Position numbers and translations under genes: made by a program. From Treponema sp. (GTDB lineage: Bacteria; Spirochaetota; Spirochaetia; Treponematales; Treponemataceae), in the NCBI RefSeq assembly GCF_017430385.1, contig NZ_JAFRNB010000104.1:1-32565 (forward strand): a stretch of 32,565 bases of DNA, given 5' to 3'. Below are positions 1 to 8,065 of the stretch, piece after piece. Each line of letters begins with the position of its first letter. The first letter of the stretch is position 1. The notes beneath the pieces were generated by a model, which was not told where the DNA came from, did no database searches, and worked only from the letters and a program-made list of their open reading frames with translations.

Positions 1-1017
1 GTGATAGAGTTTTGTGTAGTCTTTTCCTGATCCGATTTAAGAACATGGGAATACTACAGTGTGGAAAGGAATGTTGTCCTTTCCGATGAACTGGAACAAG
101 TCAATTTTTTCATCAAACTTCTCGCTCGACTCGCTAGGAATCCACCATTTTTTCCAGTCGAAAGTTTCTTTGCCCGCAGCTTTCATTTCGTCTGCCAGCT
201 GTTTTGTGATTGACATGTAGCCGATTGGCGCGTTGAACCAGACATAGAAAACCTTGTTCTCGTATCCGGTCTTTGGAACCGGGATTCCCCATTTGAGGTC
301 TCGTGTGATTGCTCGCTCGTTGAGGCCGTCACGAATCCATGCCTTTGTCATCTGGATTGCGTTTGCGCTCCATTTGCCCTCTTTGCTTGTTTTTTCCATC
401 CATTCCTCAAGGCGCGGAGCAATTGAAGGAAGGTCAATATAAAGATGCTTTGTCTCGCGTACTTCAGGAGTTGAGCCGCAAGTGTGGCAGCGTGGCTGTA
501 AAAGCTGGGTCGGGTCAAGCAACGTGCCGCATGAGTCACACTGGTCGCCACGTGCATCGGTAGCCCCGCATTTTGGGCAGGTTCCGTCAACATAACGGTC
601 AGCGAGGAACATATTGCATTTTGGGCAAAAAAGCTGCTTTGAAGTGTGCTCCTTGATGAAGCCGTTTTTGTCGAGGTCGTTGAAAATGCTCTGTGTGATT
701 TCGGTACATTCTTCGTTTGAAGTGCGTCCGAATTTATCAAAAGCAATGTCGAACCACTCATAAATGTCCTTGTGGATTGCGTAGTAGTAATCGCAAAGCT
801 CGCGCGGAGTCTTTTTTTCTTGCAGGGCCTTTGTCTCTGTGGCAGTGCCGTATTCGTCTGTGCCGCAGACATACATTGTCTCATATCCGCGTGAACGGCA
901 GAATCGTGCGAAGACATCAGCGGAAAGCATCTGAATCAGGTTTCCGAGATGAGGAATATTGTTTACATAAGGAAGTGCTGATGTGATAAGTCGTTTGTTC
1001 ATTTTGATATTGTTCAT
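1..1017 (-). CDS. metG: Methionyl-tRNA synthetase, N-terminal part, cut by window edge, with in-frame stop
   Basis: Charges tRNA-Met with methionine in the cytoplasm. The class I start is clear: [17 protein letters not shown] holds the HIGH-type signature (PHLGN). Four CxxC pairs (CPKC, CPKC, CDSC, CHTC) form the zinc knuckle region typical of four-Cys-pair Met[13 protein letters not shown] and [13 protein letters not shown] are family blocks. After VVFPCS the frame meets TAA (positions 37-39), then continues to the window edge as [12 protein letters not shown], which is the expected MetG continuation; a Leu codon (TTA) is normally expected at that place. The KMSKS half lies outside the window. 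Possible starts are a TTG at 1021-1023, ATG at 1015-1017 (used here) and ATG at 1000-1002; no Shine-Dalgarno is visible, and a promoter -10 at 1026-1031 argues against the TTG. Family identity is near certain; whether the gene is functional is not. Confidence 0.93.
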
Positions 1018-1025
1018 AAGCAAAT

Positions 1026-1054
1026 ATTATAGTAAAAAATCAATGCTTGTACAA
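1026..1054 (-). promoter_or_regulatory. Promoter of metG
   Basis: On the minus strand TTGTAC (1049-1054) and TATAAT (1026-1031) are separated by 17 bp. Predicted transcription start is near 1019-1020, only a few bases before the ATG at 1015-1017, so the mRNA would be leaderless or nearly so. Seen in sequence; use is inferred. Confidence 0.6.
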
Positions 1055-1098
1055 TCTGAGAAAAAAAGGCTATTAAAAACAATATGATTATGGGGGCA

Positions 1099-1190
1099 TT
1101 TTTGCTTCGCAAAAACCAGGCTGCTCCGGGTTCCGCTTTCGCTTCATTGCTTCGCAACGCTTCGCGCCCTGCGTATCCTTTGCCCGCTTT
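1099..1190. repeat. GC-rich intergenic block with GCTTCGC hairpins
   Basis: Part of the 1018-1327 gap. It holds three small palindromes that all have a TTC loop flanked by GC/GC: TTTTTGC-TTC-GCAAAAA (1099-1115), TTGC-TTC-GCAA (1147-1157) and CGC-TTC-GCG (1158-1166). It also has the words GTTCCGCTTTC and CCCTGCG, which recur in the same order in the gap at 10786-10882. The block is richer in GC than its surroundings. It looks like a dispersed intergenic repeat rather than a terminator, since no T-run follows in either direction. Confidence 0.45.
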
Positions 1191-1207
1191 GTACAGTCTA
1201 ATTTCCT

Positions 1208-1297
1208 TTATTTCAGATAGCCCTCGAAATCACATGAACCGTCGGCGTGGCGTGGCCATTTCACTTTAGAGGAATCGTATTTTTCTGTCCTTATCAT
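1208..1297 (-). CDS. Possible 29-aa protein with WPRHADGSCD motif
   Basis: A short ATG-to-TAA frame 30 bp downstream of the lipoprotein gene on the same strand. The peptide contains KYDSSKVKWPRHADGSC followed by DFEGYLK. The composition (Trp, His, Cys, Asp, clustered charges) is not what random AT-rich intergenic DNA gives, and WPRHADG looks like a conserved motif, but I cannot assign a family. The upstream AAAGAA is only a weak ribosome binding site. It could be a genuine small protein, the end of a decayed larger gene, or chance. Confidence 0.35.
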   Translation of the reverse strand: MIRTEKYDSSKVKWPRHADGSCDFEGYLK

Positions 1298-1327
1298 GGA
1301 TTTCTTTATAAACAGTTTGCAAAAACC

Positions 1328-3712
1328 TTACCACTCCGGGGCGTAATCCAGTTCTTCGCTTCTTTTTGACTCATATTTCATGGTCATGGAATCAAGGCTG
1401 AAATGCTCTATTCGATGCCCCAGGCATCTGTGTCCGCCGTTTTCATCGAGCTGTTGTAATTCAAACTCGCCTAAAACACATTCCGGCACTTTTCTGTTCT
1501 CGGTTTCAAAATAGCTGTATGAATATCTGTAATAATTATCCTCTGTTTTGCCCTCCATATCATAAGAGGTTTTGTAAAGGCTGTTGCAGGCAACTTTGGT
1601 GTCTCGTTGCACGGTGTAATAATTGTATGAGACTTCCGGCCAGTTAAGTGATGTCTTGAATATGAATGAATAGAAAGGCTCAACTTTAGTCGGCTCATCA
1701 AAAAACTTATACTTTTCCATGTCAGAATCACGGTAAGCGGTAAGCTCCATAAAATATGGACTTCCTTCGTTCAAATCTCCGAGATATACCGGTCCTATCT
1801 CAAATCCGGGGCCTTCAGTGTATCCAGTTTCAAGGGCATGGATTTCCTTCGTTTCGTGGTTCACTTCAAAAAGCTCGGCATAATAGCTCGTCTTGTAATT
1901 ATCCGTGCGAACAGGATTAAAAAGGAGCCTGACATAAAAATCATAAGGACTTTCGCAGCCGCCGACAGGAACATTCGGGCCATCGTAAGACTGCCCCATC
2001 TCAAAATGAGCCAAAGAAGAGCCACCGATGATTCCAGTTTTGTAGTCTTGGGTGCGGACAAGATAATAATTGTAGCGGTAAAAATACTCGTGGCTAAAAT
2101 TTGTGTCCTGATTTCCGTAATCCCATAAATTTTCGCCGGAATTTCCCTCAATCTTTTCAAGAATCTCAACTTTTTCCAAGGGCTTAACCGTAATTTCATC
2201 GCCTTTCGGGCTCAGGAGTTTAGTTTCCTTGATTACCGTAGGAGTATTATCCTCAAAACCAGCCTGATAGAGCCATTCTGCAGGAGCACCTGGAAGTCTA
2301 GACTGGTAAATGTCATTCAGTTTTTCCTCATCACCCTTCAGTTCCTCAAGATTTTTATATTTCACGGGATTTGCAAGGTAACCGCCGAAACACCAGCCTT
2401 CAAGTCCTTTTGCCGAGACCTTGTACCAGAAGTCAGAGATTTCATCAATCGTAACTTTTTCACTTCCCTTTTCAAGGACGGCGACTTTCGTTCCGTAAGG
2501 AAGTTTTCCGAGCACCTTTCCGTCCTTACCCGGCGCATCGCGGATGTTGAGGTTTTCACCGTAAGCCATCTGCAAATCTTCATTGATGAGATAGACGAAC
2601 GAGTCATTTCCTGAAAAATCCAGTTCCTTGTAAGTCGTGTACGGAACCGGCGCGTATAAACCCCTGAGCATCTGAAAATTGCGCCAGTCCTTCAGGCCGC
2701 GCAGATATTCAAGGCAGTCATCGACGCTTAACTTACTTTCAGGCTCATAAACGGCCATAAAATTCTTAATTTTTTCGTCATCGCACTCAGCGACATAATC
2801 CGCAAGGCTTTTACCGTTATTATCCTTCGTAGACTTTATGAGCTGGGAAATTTTTTCCTTATCATCACGGTTATTTTCTCCAAGTTCGTAAAAATATTCG
2901 AGAGTATCAAAGTTTTTGGCCTTAACTGCGTGCATTTGCACGGACATTCCTTCGCTGTCAAAAATAGCGTTTCGGAAAAAATACATCAACGATATCTTTT
3001 GTTCCAAAAATTCCCAGGTGTCTTTGTTTGCGACCTCAGCAAGAAGATGAAGAGGATTTGTTTTATCGCGATAGTTTCGCGGAGCAGAGTTATCAAGCAA
3101 ACTTGCTATTGCTGTAACAATCACACTATCCTCATCATTACCATCACGATGAGGGTTGAGCTGATATGGTTTGAGTTTTTTGAACCGCTCAACGCCCACA
3201 TAATCGATTATATAGCGAACATTTTCTACTGCCTCTTCCACAGTTATTTCGCTGTAACGGCTGTTCAGCATGCAAATGGCATCATTATTTCCTTCAAGGG
3301 CTGCTTTGATACTGGCAAAAAGAATTTTTTTGTCAAATATTACTCCGTAATGGTGAAGAGAAACCCAGCCCGCAGTTTTTTTGCCGTTCACATAAGCCGA
3401 CTGCCGATACATGTCCTCATCGAAATCATAAGAAAGAATCTGGCACTTCATGCCGCCATCAAGATACTCAATCGGCTCATAATAGCCTCCGTAGTATTCA
3501 TTTCCGTATTCATTTTCAACAATATGCATATCAAGAGTTGAATTCTCGTACAGGGGAACCTTATCAGTTTCATCGCCGGTTTTAGTGGTGAATCGCAGGC
3601 CAACGATTGAAAAAGGCCTGCTCTCATCAAATTCAGAAGATTTCCCCTTGCAGCCCATAAAAAGAACAGCCGCAAAAAGTATTGCCGTGATTTTATAAAA
3701 ATTTTTTTTCAT
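1328..3712 (-). CDS. Lipoprotein with ankyrin-like and SH3-like modules
   Basis: A 794-residue exported protein of unknown role. The N-terminus MKKNFYKITAILFAAVLFMGC is a lipoprotein signal with Cys21 as the likely lipidated residue. Residues about 50-122 resemble an SH3-like fold (GWVSLHHY). About 217-325 are ankyrin-like helices (NPLHLLAEVANKDTWEFLE, GMSVQMHAVKAKNFDTLEYF, KSLADYVAECDDEKIKNFM). About 380-447 are a bacterial SH3 domain (NLNIRDAPGKDGKVLGKLP ... GLEGWCFGGYL). A further beta-rich region follows, with YYLVRTQDYKTGIIGGSSLAH. A weak SD (AGGA) precedes the ATG. The pseudogene immediately upstream is a tandem paralogue that shares the signal peptide and the 5' leader ATAGGATATTCGTATG. 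Ligand-binding or scaffold roles at the cell envelope are plausible; nothing in the sequence fixes one. Confidence 0.8.
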   Translation of the reverse strand: MKKNFYKITAILFAAVLFMGCKGKSSEFDESRPFSIVGLRFTTKTGDETDKVPLYENSTLDMHIVENEYGNEYYGGYYEPIEYLDGGMKCQILSYDFDEDMYRQSAYVNGKKTAGWVSLHHYGVIFDKKILFASIKAALEGNNDAICMLNSRYSEITVEEAVENVRYIIDYVGVERFKKLKPYQLNPHRDGNDEDSVIVTAIASLLDNSAPRNYRDKTNPLHLLAEVANKDTWEFLEQKISLMYFFRNAIFDSEGMSVQMHAVKAKNFDTLEYFYELGENNRDDKEKISQLIKSTKDNNGKSLADYVAECDDEKIKNFMAVYEPESKLSVDDCLEYLRGLKDWRNFQMLRGLYAPVPYTTYKELDFSGNDSFVYLINEDLQMAYGENLNIRDAPGKDGKVLGKLPYGTKVAVLEKGSEKVTIDEISDFWYKVSAKGLEGWCFGGYLANPVKYKNLEELKGDEEKLNDIYQSRLPGAPAEWLYQAGFEDNTPTVIKETKLLSPKGDEITVKPLEKVEILEKIEGNSGENLWDYGNQDTNFSHEYFYRYNYYLVRTQDYKTGIIGGSSLAHFEMGQSYDGPNVPVGGCESPYDFYVRLLFNPVRTDNYKTSYYAELFEVNHETKEIHALETGYTEGPGFEIGPVYLGDLNEGSPYFMELTAYRDSDMEKYKFFDEPTKVEPFYSFIFKTSLNWPEVSYNYYTVQRDTKVACNSLYKTSYDMEGKTEDNYYRYSYSYFETENRKVPECVLGEFELQQLDENGGHRCLGHRIEHFSLDSMTMKYESKRSEELDYAPEW

Positions 3713-3732
3713 ACGAATATCCTATAATTTTT

Positions 3733-5378
3733 TTATTTTTTTTCATCTTCTCCAGATGTCTTGTAAAAGTTTTTGAAGGCACATCTTGTGTTCAGGTCCA
3801 CGGTATAAGAGTTGTAAGAAAGTTCCGGCTGGTCAAGTTCAGTCCTGAATATGAATGAATAGGACGGTTCAATTGAAGTTTTCTCATCAAAAAACTTATA
3901 CTTTTCCATGTCAGAATCACGGTAAGCGATCAGATCAATCATAGTAGGAAAATCTCCCATCCTCATATTGCCGAGATGTACTGGCTCCTTTTCAAATCCA
4001 GAATCTTCCCTATATCCGCTCTCAAGGGCATGGATTTCCTTCGTTTCACGGTTTGCTTCAAAAATCTCTCCATAATAGCTTAGCTTGTCATAATTCAATT
4101 CATCAGAAGTATACATGAGAGTGACATAAAAACTATAAGGGCTTTCGCAGCCTCCGACCGGAATATACGGATCTTCGGAAGCCTGCCCCATCTCAAGGTG
4201 AGCCAAAGAAGAACCGCCGATGATACCAGTTTTGTAATCTTCGGTGCGGACAAGATAATAATTGTAGCGGTAAAAATACCCGCGGTTATCATCCGGGTCC
4301 TGCATTCCGTAATCCCACAAACCTTCGCCATTTTCCAGCAATTCCAGAATCACAACTTTTTCCAAAGGCTTGACACGCTGAAATCATTGTACACATCATA
4401 AACGGCCATAAATCTCTTAATTTTTTCGTCATCGCACTCAGCAACATAATCCGCAAGGCTTTTTCCGTTTTTATCCTTCGTAGACTGTATTAGATGGTAA
4501 ATTTTTTCCTTGTCATCACGGTTAGTTTTTCCAAGCCTTGAAAAATAATAGTCAGGAATTTTATTTTCGTAAAAATATTTGAGCGTATCAAGGTTTTTGG
4601 CCTTTATCGCGTGCATAAGTGCGGACACGCCTTCACTGTCAAAAAAAGAATTATTGTAAAAATAGCTAAGATAATTATCATGAAAGCCTTTTCTTCCTGC
4701 TGGATAAGAGTTGCTGTCATCCAAGAATTTCCAGATGTCTTTGTTTGCGACTTCAGCAAGAAGATGAACAGGATTCGTAATATCATCATAGCCTGAGGCA
4801 GACAGCTCAATCAATCTTGCTATTGCCTTAAGAATCACAAGATCCTCAGCATTGCTTGGGGAAAGTTTTTTGAAGTGCTCAACGCCCATATAATCAATTA
4901 TATAGCGAAGTTTTTCCAGAACTTCGTCCAAAGTCAAGTGAGTGAAATTGAAGCTCAGCATCAGGCGGGCATCTTCATTTCCTTCAAGAGCCGCATTGAT
5001 GCTCCTTAAAAGAATTTCCTTGTCAAATATAACTGCGTAATGAGAGAGAGGAACCCAGCCCACAGAATTTTTTATGTTCACATAAGCCGAGTTATGCTCG
5101 CGATTATAAGAAAGAATCTCGCATCCCACATAGTCATCAAAATACTCAATCGGCTCATAACGGCCCGCTTCGGAATTATTTCCATCAATATATAAATCAA
5201 GGGTCGAATCCTTATACAAGGGAAGTTTTTTATTGTCAGGGCCAGCGTTAATGTTGAATTCTAGTCCAACGAATGAAAAAGTTTTGTCCTTCTTAGCCCC
5301 AGAAGATTTTCCATTGCAGCTGATAAAAAGAACTGCCACGAAAAGTATCGCCGTGATTTTATAAAAAAACTTCCTCAT
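3733..5378 (-). pseudogene. Tandem paralogue of the lipoprotein, broken by internal deletion and frameshift
   Basis: Two adjacent frames (5378-4350 and about 4365-3733) together match the intact downstream paralogue. The first encodes a lipoprotein signal (MRKFFYKITAILFVAVLFISC), the N-terminal SH3-like region and the ankyrin-like region up to FMAVYDVYNDFSV, then runs out of frame as SSLWKKL and stops. The second resumes at VKPLEKVVILELLENGEG, which matches residues 509 onward of the intact copy. The segment equivalent to about residues 330-509, including the whole SH3 domain, is missing, and the junction near 4370 is out of frame. The C-terminus is also about 70 residues shorter, ending YKTSGEDEKK. 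The 5' leader matches that of the intact copy. A short secreted form ending at the frameshift could still be made. Confidence 0.75.
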
Positions 5379-5409
5379 ACGAATATCCTATATTTTTTAA
5401 GATTTTTTT

Positions 5410-6501
5410 CTATTCTTTAAAACTCAGTGCCTTTTTCCAGTGCTTAGGAAGCATTTCGTAAGTCACAACAGCCGGATCTGTTTCATCCCATTTATCATAC
5501 CAGTTGGAATACTTATCACTCTCGGAATACAAGTCAAGTTCATAATTATAATAAAGAATATCTTCGACAGCAAACTCATCATCGTATAACCAGATGTAAT
5601 ATGTAATTAATCCGCGGGTAGAATTCCAGCTTGAATATAAGCGGCGGTTTATCTCATCACATTTAATATAAGTCGGGCAAACCACATCCCAGCAGGAAGG
5701 ATTAAACTCATATTTCTCCTCATGGTCATTCCAGATATAAACATCATAATAAGGCTGTGCGCCGTTCATCGTGTAACCTGCAAGAATCCGAATGTCATCA
5801 AAACCATCAAAATTCAAATCCATAAGCTCAAACTGCTTTTTCTCAATTCCAAGAGAATCCGGCTCATAACGCTCCCGAAGCCCGAACATTCCGTGTTGAT
5901 TTTCACCATAAACATATTCAAGATTCTGAATAACCTTACCATTTTTGCTCACTGTAAGATGCATGATTTTATCTTCAACCGCCTTTTCATAATCTGAATC
6001 GCGGCAGGTTACTTTTGGTAAAAAATCATAGCCGCCACCAAGAAGCCGCATTATTTTATCTCTTCCAAGCCTGCTGATTCTTATCGGCGGATTGATGACA
6101 TGAGTTTCACAATCATCAGTTACATATTCATATTTGTTATTTTCATCAGGATGCGTGCAAAAAGTTTCAGTTTTATAAAGACACGGCTCGCCATCTGTTT
6201 CCTTAAAATAAAAAATATCACGCCACAAAAAATTTCCGCCGCCCCAGTAAAATTCAAGGCAGAAACCTTCATCATTTTCTTCAAAATCAGGCTCGTCAAA
6301 ATTCTTTACTTCAAAATCTGCAAGTGGAAAAGCTAATTCCCATAGTCCGCCGTTGCGGGCAATTTTCGCCCACCTTCTGGAATGCATATAATCACGCCCC
6401 TGCTCATCACGCCGCTCCAAATAAAAAGAATAATTCGGCTCAGAAGATAAAACTTCCGACAAAAGAAAAATCAGCGCAACTGCAAGAAAAATCTTTTTCA
6501 T
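5410..6501 (-). CDS. Secreted protein with DxNxDGxxD motif
   Basis: An exported protein of about 363 residues of unknown function. The chosen start gives MKKIFLAVALIFLLSEVLSSE, a clean signal peptide, and its ATG overlaps the upstream gene's TGA (ATGA at 6498-6501), implying translational coupling; an ATG five codons upstream (6514-6516) is possible. Near residue 240 the protein has LMDLNFDGFDDIRIL, a calcium-loop-like DxNxDGxxD motif as in FG-GAP/VCBS and XAC2610-type proteins. This is followed by YYDVYIWNDHEEKYEFNPS, typical of those families, which usually read as periplasmic proteins. The rest is rich in Tyr, Asp and Glu. It forms a secreted-protein cluster with the lipoproteins downstream. 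Confidence 0.7.
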   Translation of the reverse strand: MKKIFLAVALIFLLSEVLSSEPNYSFYLERRDEQGRDYMHSRRWAKIARNGGLWELAFPLADFEVKNFDEPDFEENDEGFCLEFYWGGGNFLWRDIFYFKETDGEPCLYKTETFCTHPDENNKYEYVTDDCETHVINPPIRISRLGRDKIMRLLGGGYDFLPKVTCRDSDYEKAVEDKIMHLTVSKNGKVIQNLEYVYGENQHGMFGLRERYEPDSLGIEKKQFELMDLNFDGFDDIRILAGYTMNGAQPYYDVYIWNDHEEKYEFNPSCWDVVCPTYIKCDEINRRLYSSWNSTRGLITYYIWLYDDEFAVEDILYYNYELDLYSESDKYSNWYDKWDETDPAVVTYEMLPKHWKKALSFKE

Positions 6502-7046
6502 ATTGTTTTTACCCATTCATTTGTTTTATGATCGTATGGGAGCCCGGCTGTTTTAAGAACACTGGCATAAATCAAATCAGAAAGAATATGACTTCTGCTT
6601 CCATAAAAGTTATCGTATGCAGGATTATTATTTTCCACAGTGTGGGTTGCCTGAAACATTGCATCTTTTTGTTCCTTTATGGACTGCGTGCTGTCTATTG
6701 CCTTGAGCATTACTTTTGGCACAGTATTTTTTAAGTCAACAAATGCATTAAATTCATCGTCAATCAATGTTTTTTCAAAATGCTTTGCCAGTTTTTCCTT
6801 AGGACCTTCACCGCGATTAAGTACTTCTTTTGGCACTGCACGAATTATATTGATTACATGAATAATCCATTCTGGTTTTAAAAACAGAGAGCCTTCGCTG
6901 TGAGCCGTATTGTCATAAGTCTTAGACCATCCATGAAGGACGATACCTTCCGACACTTCTTCTATTGCAAAGGCAAAGTATTCGCTGTAATAAAAACTTT
7001 TTGCTATTACTGATGCCCACGGTATATCTCACATAAAATCTGACAT
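6498..7046 (-). CDS. Unknown protein, frame interrupted by early in-frame TGA
   Basis: The uninterrupted frame from a GTG at 6954-6956 gives 152 residues (SEGIVLHGWSKTYDNTAHS ... DHKTNEWVKTI). The same frame stays open upstream for 24 codons of protein-like sequence (DIPWASVIAKSFYYSEYF) to a TGA at 7029-7031. Five codons before that is an ATG (7044-7046) preceded by GGGAG at good spacing. The natural gene probably starts at 7046 and the TGA is a lesion or an error; otherwise translation starts at the GTG, which has only a weak SD. I recognise no family. It is likely soluble, with no signal peptide or membrane span. Its stop codon overlaps the next gene's ATG. Confidence 0.55.
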
Positions 7047-7059
7047 AAACATCTCCCAT

Positions 7060-7095
7060 AAAAAAACAGCCGAACTTCAAAAAGTTACGGCTGTT
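7060..7095 (-). terminator. Rho-independent terminator after purC
   Basis: On the minus strand AACAGCCG and CGGCTGTT pair around an inner AACTT-TTTG-AAGTT stem, followed by a run of T (plus-strand A-run at 7060-7066). It lies 22 bp beyond the purC stop and just before the ribosome binding site of the next gene. Confidence 0.85.
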
Positions 7096-7116
7096 CTAAT
7101 AGCATTGACTTAAGGA

Positions 7117-7968
7117 TTACAAGTCTTTGCCTGTGATTTTGCGTACGCACTCGTGATAGAGGTCGCTTGTCTTTTTTACAACGTCGGCAGGAACTTCCTT
7201 GATGTTCGGGTCGCCTGCGAGGTTGTTTGCCTTGAGCCAGTCGCGGATGAACTGCTTGTCGTAGCTTGCAGGGCTTGTTCCGACCTTGTACTCAGCAGCG
7301 TTCCAGAAGCGGCTTGAATCAGGAGTGAGAACTTCGTCTGCAAGAACAAGCTCGCCCTTCTCGTCAAGACCGAACTCGAATTTTGTGTCGGCGATGATGA
7401 TTCCGTTCTTCGCGGCGTGCTCGTAGCATTTTTTATAGATAGCAAGGGCTGTCTCTTCGATTTTTGTTCCGAGCTCTGCACCCAAGTCGTTCTTCATGTA
7501 TTCGAGGGTAACGTTGATGTCATGGCCTTCTGCGGCTTTTGTTGAAGGAGTAACGATTGGCTCATCGAGTTTTTCTGCCTGCTCATATTTTTTTGTGAAT
7601 GAGTGACCCAAGAAAGGCTCGCCTTTTTTGTAAGCCTCGTACATTGAGCCGAACATGTAACCGCGGACGATTACTTCATAAGGAATCATCTTGAGTTTTT
7701 TGACCAGGATTGTGCGACCTTCATATTCAGGCTTTTGGAATTCAGCAGGCATGTCTTTGAGGTCGCTTGAAATCATGTGGTTCTTTGTGATGTCTTTTGT
7801 GAGATCGAACCAGAAATTTGAGAGCGCGTTCAAGACCTTGCCCTTGTCAGTAATCATTGTAGGAAGGATTACATCGAAAGCAGAGATTCGGTCAGTTGTG
7901 ACGATGACCATGCGGCCGTCTTCCAAATCATAAACTTCGCGGACTTTTCCGCTGATAATTTTTTTCAT
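7117..7968 (-). CDS. purC: SAICAR synthetase (phosphoribosylaminoimidazole-succinocarboxamide synthase)
   Basis: Joins aspartate to CAIR using ATP in de novo purine synthesis, in the cytoplasm. Family blocks visible: GKVREVYDLEDGRMVIVTTDRISAFD at the N-terminus, IPYEVIVRGYMFGSMYEAY, then IIIADTKFEFGLD, LADEVLTPDSSRFW and YDKQFIRDWL in the expected order. The length of 283 residues fits the family. The start at 7966-7968 is chosen because AAGGAG (7975-7980) lies 6 bases upstream and the protein then begins MKKIISGKVREVYD; the frame is open further upstream but without support. It is followed by a strong terminator, so it is probably monocistronic. It is divergent from pcnB and shares that intergenic region for promoters. 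Confidence 0.96.
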   Translation of the reverse strand: MKKIISGKVREVYDLEDGRMVIVTTDRISAFDVILPTMITDKGKVLNALSNFWFDLTKDITKNHMISSDLKDMPAEFQKPEYEGRTILVKKLKMIPYEVIVRGYMFGSMYEAYKKGEPFLGHSFTKKYEQAEKLDEPIVTPSTKAAEGHDINVTLEYMKNDLGAELGTKIEETALAIYKKCYEHAAKNGIIIADTKFEFGLDEKGELVLADEVLTPDSSRFWNAAEYKVGTSPASYDKQFIRDWLKANNLAGDPNIKEVPADVVKKTSDLYHECVRKITGKDL

Positions 7969-8001
7969 TTTTAACTCCTTCATTGCTCCTTGCAAAAAGT
8001 G

Positions 8002-8032
8002 ATTGTATTTTATTCTTATTTTTAAAGTTGAA
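8002..8032 (-). promoter_or_regulatory. Possible promoter of purC
   Basis: Minus-strand TACAAT (8002-8007) with TTCAAC (8027-8032) upstream, but at 19 bp spacing. The -35 would overlap the pcnB -35 on the other strand. No purine riboswitch-like structure was recognised in the leader of about 30 bases. Confidence 0.35.
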
Positions 8033-8056
8033 CAAGACGGCATAAAACATTATTAT
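8028..8056 (+). promoter_or_regulatory. Promoter of pcnB
   Basis: TTGAAC (8028-8033), a 17-bp spacer, then TATTAT (8051-8056). The predicted transcription start near 8063 is about three bases before the GTG at 8066, pointing to a leaderless or near-leaderless mRNA. No Shine-Dalgarno is present. Confidence 0.6.
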
Positions 8057-8065
8057 ATTTGCATT

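Noticed and set aside
2930..3541. 203-codon open frame on the plus strand
   Set aside because: It lies antisense to the lipoprotein gene, has no ribosome binding site, and its translation is not protein-like compared with the clear domains on the other strand.
37..7031. Alternative genetic code explaining both in-frame stops
   Set aside because: One stop is TAA and the other TGA, while intact genes here end in TAA, TAG and TGA, so codon reassignment does not fit. No selenocysteine insertion element was recognised after the TGA.
7969..8065. Purine riboswitch upstream of purC
   Set aside because: The gap is too short and no three-stem purine-aptamer core was seen.
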